A DNA stretch of 7,101 nucleotides, from NCBI GenBank assembly GCA_013911715.1, contig JACEST010000104.1:1-7101 (forward strand), given 5' to 3'. A program made the translations under genes and the position numbers. The notes beneath the pieces were generated by a model. It was not told where the DNA came from, did not search any database, and saw only the letters and a list, made by a program, of their open reading frames with translations. Positions 1-6,305 of this stretch are shown here, in pieces. Source of the stretch: Sphingopyxis sp. (GTDB lineage: Bacteria; Pseudomonadota; Alphaproteobacteria; Sphingomonadales; Sphingomonadaceae). Numbering within the stretch: the first letter of the stretch is position 1; each line of letters opens with the position of its first letter.

Positions 1-405
1 GATCTGGTCGGGCGCAAACTTGGCATGGCGGGCGGCGACGGGGTGCGCAGCCTGATCGCCGACATTGCGGCAGGTGCAGGCGACAGCGCCGCCCTCGCCG
101 ACCTGGCCGCGCGGCTCGGCGCGCTGACCGACTGGCTCGAGCGCGCGAGCGTGCCCGACCGGCTGGCGGGCAGCTATCCCTATCTCACCATGTTGTCGGT
201 CGCGACGTGCGGCTGGCTGATGCAAATCCAGGCGCGTGCGGCCGCCGACAGCCTTGCGCGCGGCGAGGGCGACGCCGATTTCCTGACCGCCAAGCAGGCG
301 ACGGCGCGCTTCTATGGCGACCAGATCGTCCCCGCCGCCCTTGGCTTGGCCGCCGCCGTGACGGCGGGCGACGCGGCGCTGCCGCCGGTGCCGATGGTGG
401 CTTAA
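1..405 (+). CDS. Acyl-CoA dehydrogenase, C-terminal part (5' end outside window)
   Basis: The reading frame is open from base 1, with no stop or credible start before the ATG at 25, and ends at TAA 403-405. About 134 residues are visible, so this is the tail of a longer protein. The pattern (GRKLGMAGG near the edge, then long Ala-rich helices, then TAKQATARFYGDQIVPAA close to the end) is typical of the extra C-terminal helical domain of the roughly 590-residue acyl-CoA dehydrogenases of the DmdC type. These are FAD enzymes that make 2,3-enoyl-CoA from acyl-CoA or methylthiopropionyl-CoA in the cytoplasm. The FAD-binding and catalytic parts lie upstream of the window, so the substrate cannot be judged. 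No T-rich terminator hairpin is visible in the 105 bases after the stop. The family is fairly sure; the subfamily is inferred. Confidence 0.8.
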   Translation, partial: DLVGRKLGMAGGDGVRSLIADIAAGAGDSAALADLAARLGALTDWLERASVPDRLAGSYPYLTMLSVATCGWLMQIQARAAADSLARGEGDADFLTAKQATARFYGDQIVPAALGLAAAVTAGDAALPPVPMVA

Positions 406-510
406 CAGGGTCCTCCGGCAACCGTTCGCTAACCACATCGCTGAACCGAAGCTTAGCTATTATCGGATGATAACCGCCACCTTCCCCAATTCGGGAGACG
501 GAGGGCGGCG

Positions 511-867
511 ATGGCCAGTGCAGCACATGGATCGACCCGCACGGTCAGCTGGTTCAGCCCGTCCACGCCCTTGCCTGTGGCCAATTACGCCCCATTGTTC
601 GCCGCCAATGACATTGGCGAGGCACCATACCGCGCGGTTCACGATGCCGCCCGGCGACTGTGGCGCGATCATGGCGCTGATGCGCCGTTCATTGCCGCCA
701 ATCGCGCGCAAGGAGCTTTCTGGCACGGCCGGATGGACGCCTGCCGCTGGTGGCACAGCGTCGGGCGCATGCTCGACCGGGCGTTGCTGGCTGGCGGCGT
801 AGGACGGCAGCAGGTCTTCGAAGCTGGTTTGGCCGCAGTCGCGCGGCAAGCGCCTGTTAATAGCTGA
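511..867 (+). CDS. Small hypothetical protein, 118 aa
   Basis: The ATG at 511 is preceded by GGAGGG (500-505) at five bases, the best ribosome binding site in the window, and the frame closes at TGA 865-867. I do not recognise the family with certainty. The protein has no signal peptide or membrane segment. After a Pro/Ser-rich, probably flexible first 30 residues it looks helical. Residues 40-90 follow a pattern seen in many short alphaproteobacterial proteins of unknown role: Ala-rich helix, HG at 54-55, an Ala-rich stretch with IAANRA (61-66), HGRMDA (72-77), then a Trp-rich helix with RWWHSV (79-84). It lies 105 bases upstream of the GGDEF-EAL gene on the same strand, so co-transcription is possible but a hairpin sits between them. 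TATTAT at 458-463 resembles a -10 box but lacks a convincing -35. Other frames here are shadows with abnormal composition. Confidence 0.72.
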   Translation: MASAAHGSTRTVSWFSPSTPLPVANYAPLFAANDIGEAPYRAVHDAARRLWRDHGADAPFIAANRAQGAFWHGRMDACRWWHSVGRMLDRALLAGGVGRQQVFEAGLAAVARQAPVNS

Positions 868-914
868 ACTCTAGGATTTCTCTGCCTCGGCGGGACATCC
901 CGAGCGGCGCGTTA

Positions 915-963
915 ACCGTTCTTCCAGCCTTTACTGCCATGGCAGAGGCTGGAAAGGTGACGG
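915..963 (+). promoter_or_regulatory. Two-step hairpin in the leader of the GGDEF-EAL gene
   Basis: A perfect 9-base inverted repeat, TTCCAGCCT (922-930) and AGGCTGGAA (946-954), encloses a 3-base bulge (931-933) and the 12-base palindrome CTGCCATGGCAG (934-945), which can fold as a 4-pair stem with a CATG loop. A further CCGT (915-918) / ACGG (960-963) pairing could extend the base. No T-run follows, so it does not look like an intrinsic terminator. It ends about 10-18 bases before the proposed TTG start at 973, and its 3' side abuts or includes the purine-rich GGAAAGG and GGGA ribosome-binding candidates. It could therefore affect translation start or mRNA stability. A shorter hairpin, CTCGG (886-890) / CCGAG (900-904), lies just before it. 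The pairing is read directly; the role is inferred. Confidence 0.5.
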
Positions 964-972
964 GACACCCCA

Positions 973-2913
973 TTGGTCAGGCTCATCAAACGACGGTTGG
1001 TCCAAACGCGCGAAGGCGCGGTGATCGATGCCAAGGTGCGGGCGGCGCTCGTTGCCACCCTTTACTCGTCGCCAGCGTCGCTTGCGTTGGGGGCGCTGTG
1101 CGGCCTGATCGGTTCGCTGTACATCGCCTGGCGCGACGGCCACGCTATCCTCGTTTATGCCGCAATGGTGCTGACGGCGGTCGTGATTGGCCGGATCGTT
1201 TCGGCCTATGCCTTTCATCGCACCACGCAGGAAAATGAGAGCCAGACCCGGATATTGGAGCTGGTTTACGAGGCTGGCGCCTGGGCCTATGCGTCGGTGC
1301 TAGGGGCAATCGGCGGCCTTACTGTCGTTATCGCTGCCGATGCCGAACTCCATGTCCTCGCCGCCGCCAACGCCATTGGCTATGCCGCCGGGGTATCCGC
1401 TCGCAACGCAGGACGACCGAAAATAGCCATTGGTCAAAATCTGCTCGCCTCGGTCCCGCTTGCCATCGGCCTCATGGTGCAGGGGTCGACCGGCTATTTG
1501 CTGCTCGCCATTTCGCAGATATTGTTCATCGTCGCGGTCATCGGCATCACGATGCGCACTTTTGACATTGTCCACGCCAGCTTTGCCTCGGCGCATCGCA
1601 ACGCTGTGCTGGCACAGGAAATGCGCACATTCGCGACAACCGACCCAGTTACCTCGCTCGCCAACCGTGCCGGGCTGGACGACTGGATGGCGGCCAACTT
1701 CAAGCTCGGCATCCCGCCCGATTTCGCGCTGTTCTGGTTCGACCTTGACCGGTTCAAAGAGGTCAATGACACGCTGGGCCACCCCATCGGCGACCGGGTG
1801 CTGGTCGAGGTGGCCAACCGGCTGCGTTCGGTGTGCGACCCCGAAATGCTCGTCTCGCGCTTTGGCGGCGACGAATTTGTCGTTGTCGCGCCGCGCATGG
1901 GCCGGGTCGCCGCCGACAGCTTTGGGCGGCTTATCCTGACCGTGATCGGCCAACCCATCCAGGTCGATGGTCACAATATCGCGGTCAGCGCCTCGCTGGG
2001 CATTGCGCTTTACCCCGAGGATGGTCCGAACGCCGCCGTCATCATGCAACAGGCCGACATGGCGCTATACGCTTCCAAAGTCGGTGGCCGCGCGCAGCAG
2101 AGCTTTTTCGACCCCGCCATGGACCGCGAACTGACCCGCCGCCGCGAGCTTGAGGCCGAGCTGCGCGGTGCGATCCGCGGCGGCCAGCTCCAGCTCCATT
2201 ATCAGCCGATCATCGACCTCAAGACTGGCAAGATCGCCGCGTTCGAGGCGCTGGTGCGCTGGCAGCATCCCGAGCGCGGCATGCTCAGCCCCGATGAGTT
2301 CATCGCCATTGCCGAGGCGACCGGCCTGATCATCACCATGGGCAACTGGATCGTGCTCGAAGCGTGCCGCACCGCAACCAGTTGGCCCCACGACATCAAG
2401 GTCGCGGTCAACGTCTCGCCAGTCCAGATGCAGGCCCCGGGCGCAGCGCTGGGCTTTCTCAACGCGCTCAAGGTGTCGGGGCTTCCTGCCACGCGGCTGG
2501 ACCTTGAAATCACTGAGAATGTCTTTGCCGGCAAGACCGAGCATGTTGTCGAATTTGTTCGCCTTATCCGCAATGCGGGAATCGGCCTGACGCTCGACGA
2601 CTTCGGCACCGGCTATTCGTCACTTTCGTACATCCGCGAGTTCGATTTTTCTAAGGTCAAGATCGACCGCAGCTTTGTCAGCGGCTTGCACGATGGCGAC
2701 CGCGCCAGCGCGATTGTCGCCGCAGTGGCCTTCCTCGCTGACCGGCTCGATATGCCAGTAGTGGCCGAAGGAATCGAGACTGCGAGTGAGGCCAGGCGCG
2801 TCCGGAAACTTGGCTGCACCCACGGGCAGGGCTATTTGTTCAGCCGCGGGGTCCCCGCCAGCGAGCTTGCCGACTTGCTCAATCAGCCGACAGCCAAACG
2901 CCGGGTCGCCTGA
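973..2913 (+). CDS. Membrane-bound GGDEF-EAL protein (diguanylate cyclase / c-di-GMP phosphodiesterase)
   Basis: This 646-residue protein can make c-di-GMP from two GTP (GGDEF) and hydrolyse it to pGpG (EAL). Residues 34-195 hold about six hydrophobic segments (near 34-53, 58-80, 104-122, 126-143, 156-170, 173-193), which I cannot assign to a named sensor domain. GGDEF spans about 219-385: FDLDRFKEVND at 256-266 and intact GGDEF at 298-302. The inhibitory I-site RxxD is absent (Asp and Met at -9 and -6). EAL spans about 395-635: EAL 425-427, N480, E512, DDFGTG 542-547, K563, E599 and Q619, so phosphodiesterase activity looks intact. A stop at 958-960 limits the start to 961 or later. TTG 973 has GGGA (962-965) at seven bases. 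GTG 1021 with GAAGG is the alternative and would remove 16 basic residues. The 3' end overlaps the convergent rpfF-like gene. Confidence 0.93.
   Translation: MVRLIKRRLVQTREGAVIDAKVRAALVATLYSSPASLALGALCGLIGSLYIAWRDGHAILVYAAMVLTAVVIGRIVSAYAFHRTTQENESQTRILELVYEAGAWAYASVLGAIGGLTVVIAADAELHVLAAANAIGYAAGVSARNAGRPKIAIGQNLLASVPLAIGLMVQGSTGYLLLAISQILFIVAVIGITMRTFDIVHASFASAHRNAVLAQEMRTFATTDPVTSLANRAGLDDWMAANFKLGIPPDFALFWFDLDRFKEVNDTLGHPIGDRVLVEVANRLRSVCDPEMLVSRFGGDEFVVVAPRMGRVAADSFGRLILTVIGQPIQVDGHNIAVSASLGIALYPEDGPNAAVIMQQADMALYASKVGGRAQQSFFDPAMDRELTRRRELEAELRGAIRGGQLQLHYQPIIDLKTGKIAAFEALVRWQHPERGMLSPDEFIAIAEATGLIITMGNWIVLEACRTATSWPHDIKVAVNVSPVQMQAPGAALGFLNALKVSGLPATRLDLEITENVFAGKTEHVVEFVRLIRNAGIGLTLDDFGTGYSSLSYIREFDFSKVKIDRSFVSGLHDGDRASAIVAAVAFLADRLDMPVVAEGIETASEARRVRKLGCTHGQGYLFSRGVPASELADLLNQPTAKRRVA
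2883..2913. other. Tail-to-tail overlap of two convergent coding regions
   Basis: The + strand GGDEF-EAL gene ends with TGA at 2911-2913, and the - strand rpfF-like gene ends with TGA read from 2885 to 2883. Their last 31 bases are thus shared on opposite strands, including both stops. There is no room for a conventional terminator between them, so transcripts from each side probably run into the other as antisense RNA. The overlap is seen directly; any effect on expression is inferred. Confidence 0.9.
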
Positions 2914-3860
2914 TCGATTTCTTCGCCGGGCAATTCGTAGCGCCGCTGCCGGTTGACGATCCAGCGCATCATTTTAAGGTCAGCATCGGATAATTTCAGC
3001 GCAGTGTCGGCCCATTCGGTCACAATCGCCACCAACTCATCGAGCGTGATAGGCTTGGCCATCCGCATCGCGCGGTGCGAGCCGACATGTCCTGCCAGCC
3101 GTTTGCGCTGCTTGGCAATATAGTCGCGCACCGCCGCCATGCCTTCGCCCGGCTCGGCGAGCACTTGGACAAGCCCCAGCGCATGCAATTGTTCGGCGGT
3201 ATAATCCTCGCCCGAATGGATCATGCGTTCGGCGGTCGCCGCGCCCACTTTGCGTGCCAATATGGCGTGCGCACCCATGCCGGGGAACAGGTTGAACTTG
3301 ATCTCGGGCAGCCCGAACTTCACCCCGCGTTCGGCAATGATGACGTTGAACGACATCAAGGCTTCCCATCCGCCGCCCAGCGCCTCGCCCTGCACCAAAC
3401 CGATGGTGATCATTGGCAGGTCAAGGCACGCCATGTTGCGGTGCAGGATTTCGACGCAGGCACGGCCATAACGGATGAGGCCAGCCCGATCGCCCGCGCG
3501 GATCAGCGAACCGAACAGGTCGAGATCACCGCCGTAACAAAAGACCCCGGGAACGCGCGATCCGAGCACCAGAAAGTCGAGCGGAACGCCGGTCGGTCCG
3601 AACGCTGTCGCGATATCTTCCTGCCACTTGGTAAAATCGGCGAGCATCGCGGGATTAAAGCTCGGCCGGCCATGCGGCCGCATGAAGGTCCACAGCGTCG
3701 CTGCTTCCTCTTCATACAGGCAATCGAGCTGATCCAGATTAAAGAGCCGTTCGGGCAGCGCAAGGCGCTGCCGTGCGGCGTCAAACGCCGCCTGATCCAC
3801 TTCCAATCCGGGAAGCAAGCGGTGCGACCCGGCGCCCAGATTGATCGGCTGTGCCGTCAT
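2883..3860 (-). CDS. rpfF: DSF synthase-like crotonase, RpfF homologue
   Basis: The 325-residue crotonase-fold protein resembles RpfF, which converts 3-hydroxyacyl-ACP into cis-2-unsaturated fatty acid signals (DSF) by dehydration and thioester cleavage in the cytoplasm. Family signatures in order: FCYGGDLDLF (107-116, oxyanion-hole region), LIRAGDRAGLIRYGRACV (119-136), GEALGGGWEALMS (158-170) and FGLPEIKFNLFPGMGAH (182-198). E166 and E186 match the two catalytic glutamates of Xanthomonas RpfF (E141/E161) in context and in their 20-residue spacing. Compared with that 289-residue enzyme, the protein has roughly 28 extra N-terminal and 10 extra C-terminal residues. The ATG at 3860-3858 has GGGGGA (complement of 3867-3872) six bases upstream. 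Neither rpfB nor rpfC/rpfG is adjacent; the neighbour is a convergent GGDEF-EAL gene. A different crotonase activity remains possible, but the RpfF-specific motifs make it less likely. Confidence 0.85.
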   Translation of the reverse strand: MTAQPINLGAGSHRLLPGLEVDQAAFDAARQRLALPERLFNLDQLDCLYEEEAATLWTFMRPHGRPSFNPAMLADFTKWQEDIATAFGPTGVPLDFLVLGSRVPGVFCYGGDLDLFGSLIRAGDRAGLIRYGRACVEILHRNMACLDLPMITIGLVQGEALGGGWEALMSFNVIIAERGVKFGLPEIKFNLFPGMGAHAILARKVGAATAERMIHSGEDYTAEQLHALGLVQVLAEPGEGMAAVRDYIAKQRKRLAGHVGSHRAMRMAKPITLDELVAIVTEWADTALKLSDADLKMMRWIVNRQRRYELPGEEIDQATRRLAVG

Positions 3861-3969
3861 ATATTGTCCCCCACGCTGGACATGATTAATATCTTGATAA
3901 GGATGACAGCGCCGCGCGGATTGGCAACTGTTTATCTTCTCATATTGCGGTGAAACGAGTCCGATTGTT

Positions 3970-3982
3970 CGCCATAGTGGCG
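3970..3982. repeat. Short inverted repeat upstream of the rpfF-like gene
   Basis: CGCCA (3970-3974) and TGGCG (3978-3982) form perfect five-base arms around TAG. The site lies about 110 bases before the rpfF-like start and just downstream of a candidate -10 box on the - strand, where an operator would sit. Five-base arms can occur by chance, so this is a weak call. Confidence 0.25.
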
Positions 3983-3985
3983 CGT

Positions 3986-4014
3986 TTACTACATAATGCC
4001 ATAAAACCGGACAA
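3986..4014 (-). promoter_or_regulatory. Candidate promoter for the rpfF-like gene
   Basis: On the - strand, TTGTCC (complement of 4009-4014) is followed after 17 bases by TAGTAA (complement of 3986-3991). Spacing is ideal, but the boxes match the sigma-70 consensus only 4/6 and 3/6. The 181-base gap at 3861-4041 is visibly more AT-rich than its flanks, as expected for a promoter region. It would give a leader of roughly 110-120 bases. Confidence 0.25.
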
Positions 4015-4025
4015 TTTTCAGCGTC

Positions 4026-4053
4026 TTGGGAGTGGCTTTGATCAATTTCCCAA
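4026..4053 (-). terminator. Weak hairpin at the end of the ABC exporter operon
   Basis: TTGGGA (4026-4031) and TCCCAA (4048-4053) form six-base arms around a 16-base loop containing the palindrome TTGATCAA (4038-4045). The structure spans the ybhR-like stop codon. It is AT-rich, long-looped and not followed directly by a T-run on the - strand, so termination here would be weak or factor-dependent. No better terminator is visible in the gap. Confidence 0.2.
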
Positions 4054-5157
4054 CCGCAAGCGCCGGTTGATCAGCGCCAGCGCAAGCGCCGCGGCCGCCG
4101 CGCCGACCAGGGCGACCGGAACCATCAGCGGCGCGACCGCCGCCGCCGGCATGGCCTTCAGGAACAGCCCTTCGACGACCGTCAACACATGGCTGGCGGG
4201 GTCGAACCACGCGATGCGCTGGAGCCATAGCGGCATATTATCGACCGGCGAGGCATAGCCCGACAGCAGGATGATCGGAATCGTCGCCAGAAACATACCC
4301 AGAAACGCCTGTTGCTGGTTGCGTGCTACCAACGAGATCGCCACCCCAAGCGCCGCGAGCGCGAGGAAATAGAGTACGAGCGCGCCATAGAGCAGTAGCA
4401 GCGACCCCGTCAGCGGCACGGCGTAAACCAGCGGGATGAAGATGACGAAAAAGGTCGCCGTCGCCATCCCCACGACGAACGCCGGGGTCAGCTTGCCGAC
4501 CAGCACTTGCCAGGCGCTGAGCGGTAATATGACCAGTTGTTCGATCGTCCCGAACTCGCGTTCGCGCGCGACCGACTGGCACGACACCGACATCACCTGC
4601 ACTGCGCCGATGACGACAATCAGGCTGGGCATCGTGAACCACAGATAGATGAGATTGGGGTTGAACCAGTGCGTCGTGGCCACCGCGACGGGCGCTTCCT
4701 GCGGCACGCGTACCAGCCGCACCCCCTGTTGCCGCGCAATTTCGTCAAGATAGCCTGCCACGATCTGCGCCGCATTGGCGCGCCGCCCGTCGAGCAGGAC
4801 GAGCAGCTCGGCACCTTCGCTGCGCGCCAGCTGCTGGTCGAGCGCTTCGCCGACCAGCACCCCGCCCATCACCTCCTGAACATCGATGGCATCGCGCAGC
4901 GCGTCGGCGTCGGGATAGCGTTTGACCTCGTCGAACCAGGGGCTGGCGTCGATGGCCGCGACCAACGCCTGCGTCGCCGCACCATTGTCGCGTGCCACGA
5001 CGCCAATGTCGACGCCCCGCACCTCCAAAGTCGTTGCCAGGCCGAACAGCAGCAATTGCACCACGGGAGAGATGACCAGCGTCGTGCGCGCCTTTTTGTC
5101 GCGCAGCACGACCTGCAATTCCTTGACCATCAACGCCAGCAGCCGCGTGATCGCCAT
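4042..5157 (-). CDS. ybhR: ABC-2 type exporter permease, YbhR-like
   Basis: This 371-residue inner-membrane permease (E. coli YbhR is 368) would form the export channel with the YbhS-like subunit and be powered by the YbhF-like ATPase. The order is that of the ABC-2 family: short cytoplasmic start with KEL (12-14), helix 1 at about 25-44, a periplasmic domain at about 46-172, then five helices (about 174-195, 220-243, 250-277, 284-302, 338-362). Conserved pieces include LLDGRRANAAQI (121-132), WFNPNL (164-169), VAREREFGTIEQL (196-208) and LLSGYASPVDNMPLWLQ (297-313). ATG 5157-5155 has GGGGG at six bases and matches the YbhR N-terminus. GTG 5187-5185, overlapping the previous stop as GTGA with GGAG upstream, is a real alternative and would add ten residues. 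The exported substrate is unknown. Confidence 0.88.
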   Translation of the reverse strand: MAITRLLALMVKELQVVLRDKKARTTLVISPVVQLLLFGLATTLEVRGVDIGVVARDNGAATQALVAAIDASPWFDEVKRYPDADALRDAIDVQEVMGGVLVGEALDQQLARSEGAELLVLLDGRRANAAQIVAGYLDEIARQQGVRLVRVPQEAPVAVATTHWFNPNLIYLWFTMPSLIVVIGAVQVMSVSCQSVAREREFGTIEQLVILPLSAWQVLVGKLTPAFVVGMATATFFVIFIPLVYAVPLTGSLLLLYGALVLYFLALAALGVAISLVARNQQQAFLGMFLATIPIILLSGYASPVDNMPLWLQRIAWFDPASHVLTVVEGLFLKAMPAAAVAPLMVPVALVGAAAAALALALINRRLRLGN

Positions 5158-5183
5158 GCCGCGCCCCCAAGAATCTTTGGCGC

Positions 5184-6305
5184 TCACAAAATGCTCCGCT
5201 GCGTCGCCGAAATCGCGCGCCAGAAAAAGAATATCCCGAAGGCGGTCAGCGCCGCGATGCTCGGCCCGATCAGCCCCCATATGTCGCCAGCAAGGAACAG
5301 CGACTCCAGGGGCGGGATCAGATAGCGCGCCGGCACCAGCCACGTCAGCCACTGGATCGGGGTGGGCATCGAGCTGATTTCGAACAAAAAGCCCGACAAG
5401 AGCAGCGACGGCAGGAACCCAGACAACAGCGCATATTGCGTTGACACAAACTGGCTTTTCGCTGCCGCCGAGATCAGCAGTCCCTGCCCCAATGTCGCGA
5501 ACAGGAACGCCGCCGACAGGCCGATCAACGCGAGCAGCGAACCGCGCAGCGGCAGGTCATACCACCCCACCGCGAGCGCCACGCACAGGCTCATCGATCC
5601 CAGCCCCAGCAAGAAGTAAGGCGTCACCTTGGCGATAATCATCTCGGTCACGCTGAGGTCGGTGGCGAGCAGCGCCTCCATCGTCGCACGTTCCCATTCG
5701 CGCGCGACCACCAGCGCGGTCAGCATCGATCCGATCATCGCCATCACAATGGCAATCGCGCCAGGCACCAGAAAATAGCGGCTCTTGAGCGTGGCATTAT
5801 AGACATAGTGCGGCACGATCCGCAGTGGCGGCGCACGCGTTTGGCCCCGTTCGCGCGCTTCCGCCGCCGCCCAGCTGCGCACAAGCGCCCGGGCATGACC
5901 ATCGGTGAAGGCAGCGGTGTTGGGCACCGACCCGTCGGTGACCAGCTGCACCGTCGCCGCCGCGCCGCGCGCGACGCTACGCGAAAAATCCTGCGGCACG
6001 ACGATGATCGCGCGCAGCTTGCCCGCGACCAGATCGGCGCGCGCGGCATCGACCGAGGTTGCCGCGACGGTCCGAAAGGACGGGCTGGCGGCAAAGCTGC
6101 CGGCGAGCCGCTGCGCCGCGCCGCCATTGTCTTGCAACACCAGGGCGGTCTTGGTCGCCGCCGTGTCGAGAGACACCGCATAGCCGAACAGGAACAACAG
6201 CAGCAGCGGAAGCAATCCGGCAATGCCAAAAGTCGACGGATCGCGGCGGATCTGTCCCCATTCCTTGCGCATCACCGCGCCCATCCGCCGCGCCCGCCCG
6301 CTCAC
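5184..6305 (-). CDS. ybhS: ABC-2 type exporter permease, YbhS-like
   Basis: This 373-residue permease (E. coli YbhS is 377) is the second membrane subunit of the exporter. Helix 1 is at about 25-45 with LLPLLLLFLFGY, followed by a periplasmic domain at about 46-176 and five helices (about 178-200, 224-247, 255-281, 288-308, 345-362). Family landmarks are VTDGSVPNTA (122-131), PGAIAIVMAMIGSMLTALVV (181-200), AREWERATMEALL (201-213) and LPSLLLSGFLFEISSMP (298-314). The chosen GTG at 6305-6303 overlaps the ATPase stop as GTGA, which suggests translational coupling, and gives a length like YbhS. ATG 6284-6282 is an alternative, shorter by seven residues. The frame runs open further upstream inside the ATPase gene, but that part reads as a shadow. 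The stop is TGA at 5186-5184, 26 bases before the next gene's ATG. Confidence 0.88.
   Translation of the reverse strand: MSGRARRMGAVMRKEWGQIRRDPSTFGIAGLLPLLLLFLFGYAVSLDTAATKTALVLQDNGGAAQRLAGSFAASPSFRTVAATSVDAARADLVAGKLRAIIVVPQDFSRSVARGAAATVQLVTDGSVPNTAAFTDGHARALVRSWAAAEARERGQTRAPPLRIVPHYVYNATLKSRYFLVPGAIAIVMAMIGSMLTALVVAREWERATMEALLATDLSVTEMIIAKVTPYFLLGLGSMSLCVALAVGWYDLPLRGSLLALIGLSAAFLFATLGQGLLISAAAKSQFVSTQYALLSGFLPSLLLSGFLFEISSMPTPIQWLTWLVPARYLIPPLESLFLAGDIWGLIGPSIAALTAFGIFFFWRAISATQRSIL

Noticed and set aside
406..510. CtrA-type site or clear sigma-70 promoter before the 118-residue gene
   Set aside because: Only isolated TTAAC/TAACC half-sites and a lone TATTAT are present; spacing and partner boxes do not fit.
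922..954. Hairpin read as an intrinsic terminator of the 118-residue gene
   Set aside because: The stem is strong, but the bases after it are purine- and C-rich with no T-run.
868..972. Possible c-di-GMP riboswitch in front of the GGDEF-EAL gene
   Set aside because: The gap is short, and I see only simple hairpins, not the multi-helix GEMM-type core. A covariance-model search (Rfam) would be decisive.
1300..2049. 249-codon open frame on the - strand inside the GGDEF-EAL gene
   Set aside because: It is exactly antisense to a protein with clear conserved motifs, and its translation shows no family pattern. Long antisense frames are common in GC-rich DNA.
3075..3953. 292-codon open frame on the + strand opposite the rpfF-like gene
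   Set aside because: The opposite strand encodes a well-conserved crotonase with catalytic residues. The + frame gives a His/Arg/Gln-rich sequence without recognisable domains.
4537..5325. 262-codon open frame on the + strand opposite the permease genes
   Set aside because: It is antisense to conserved ABC-2 permeases, and its Arg/His/Gln-rich translation is typical of a shadow frame.
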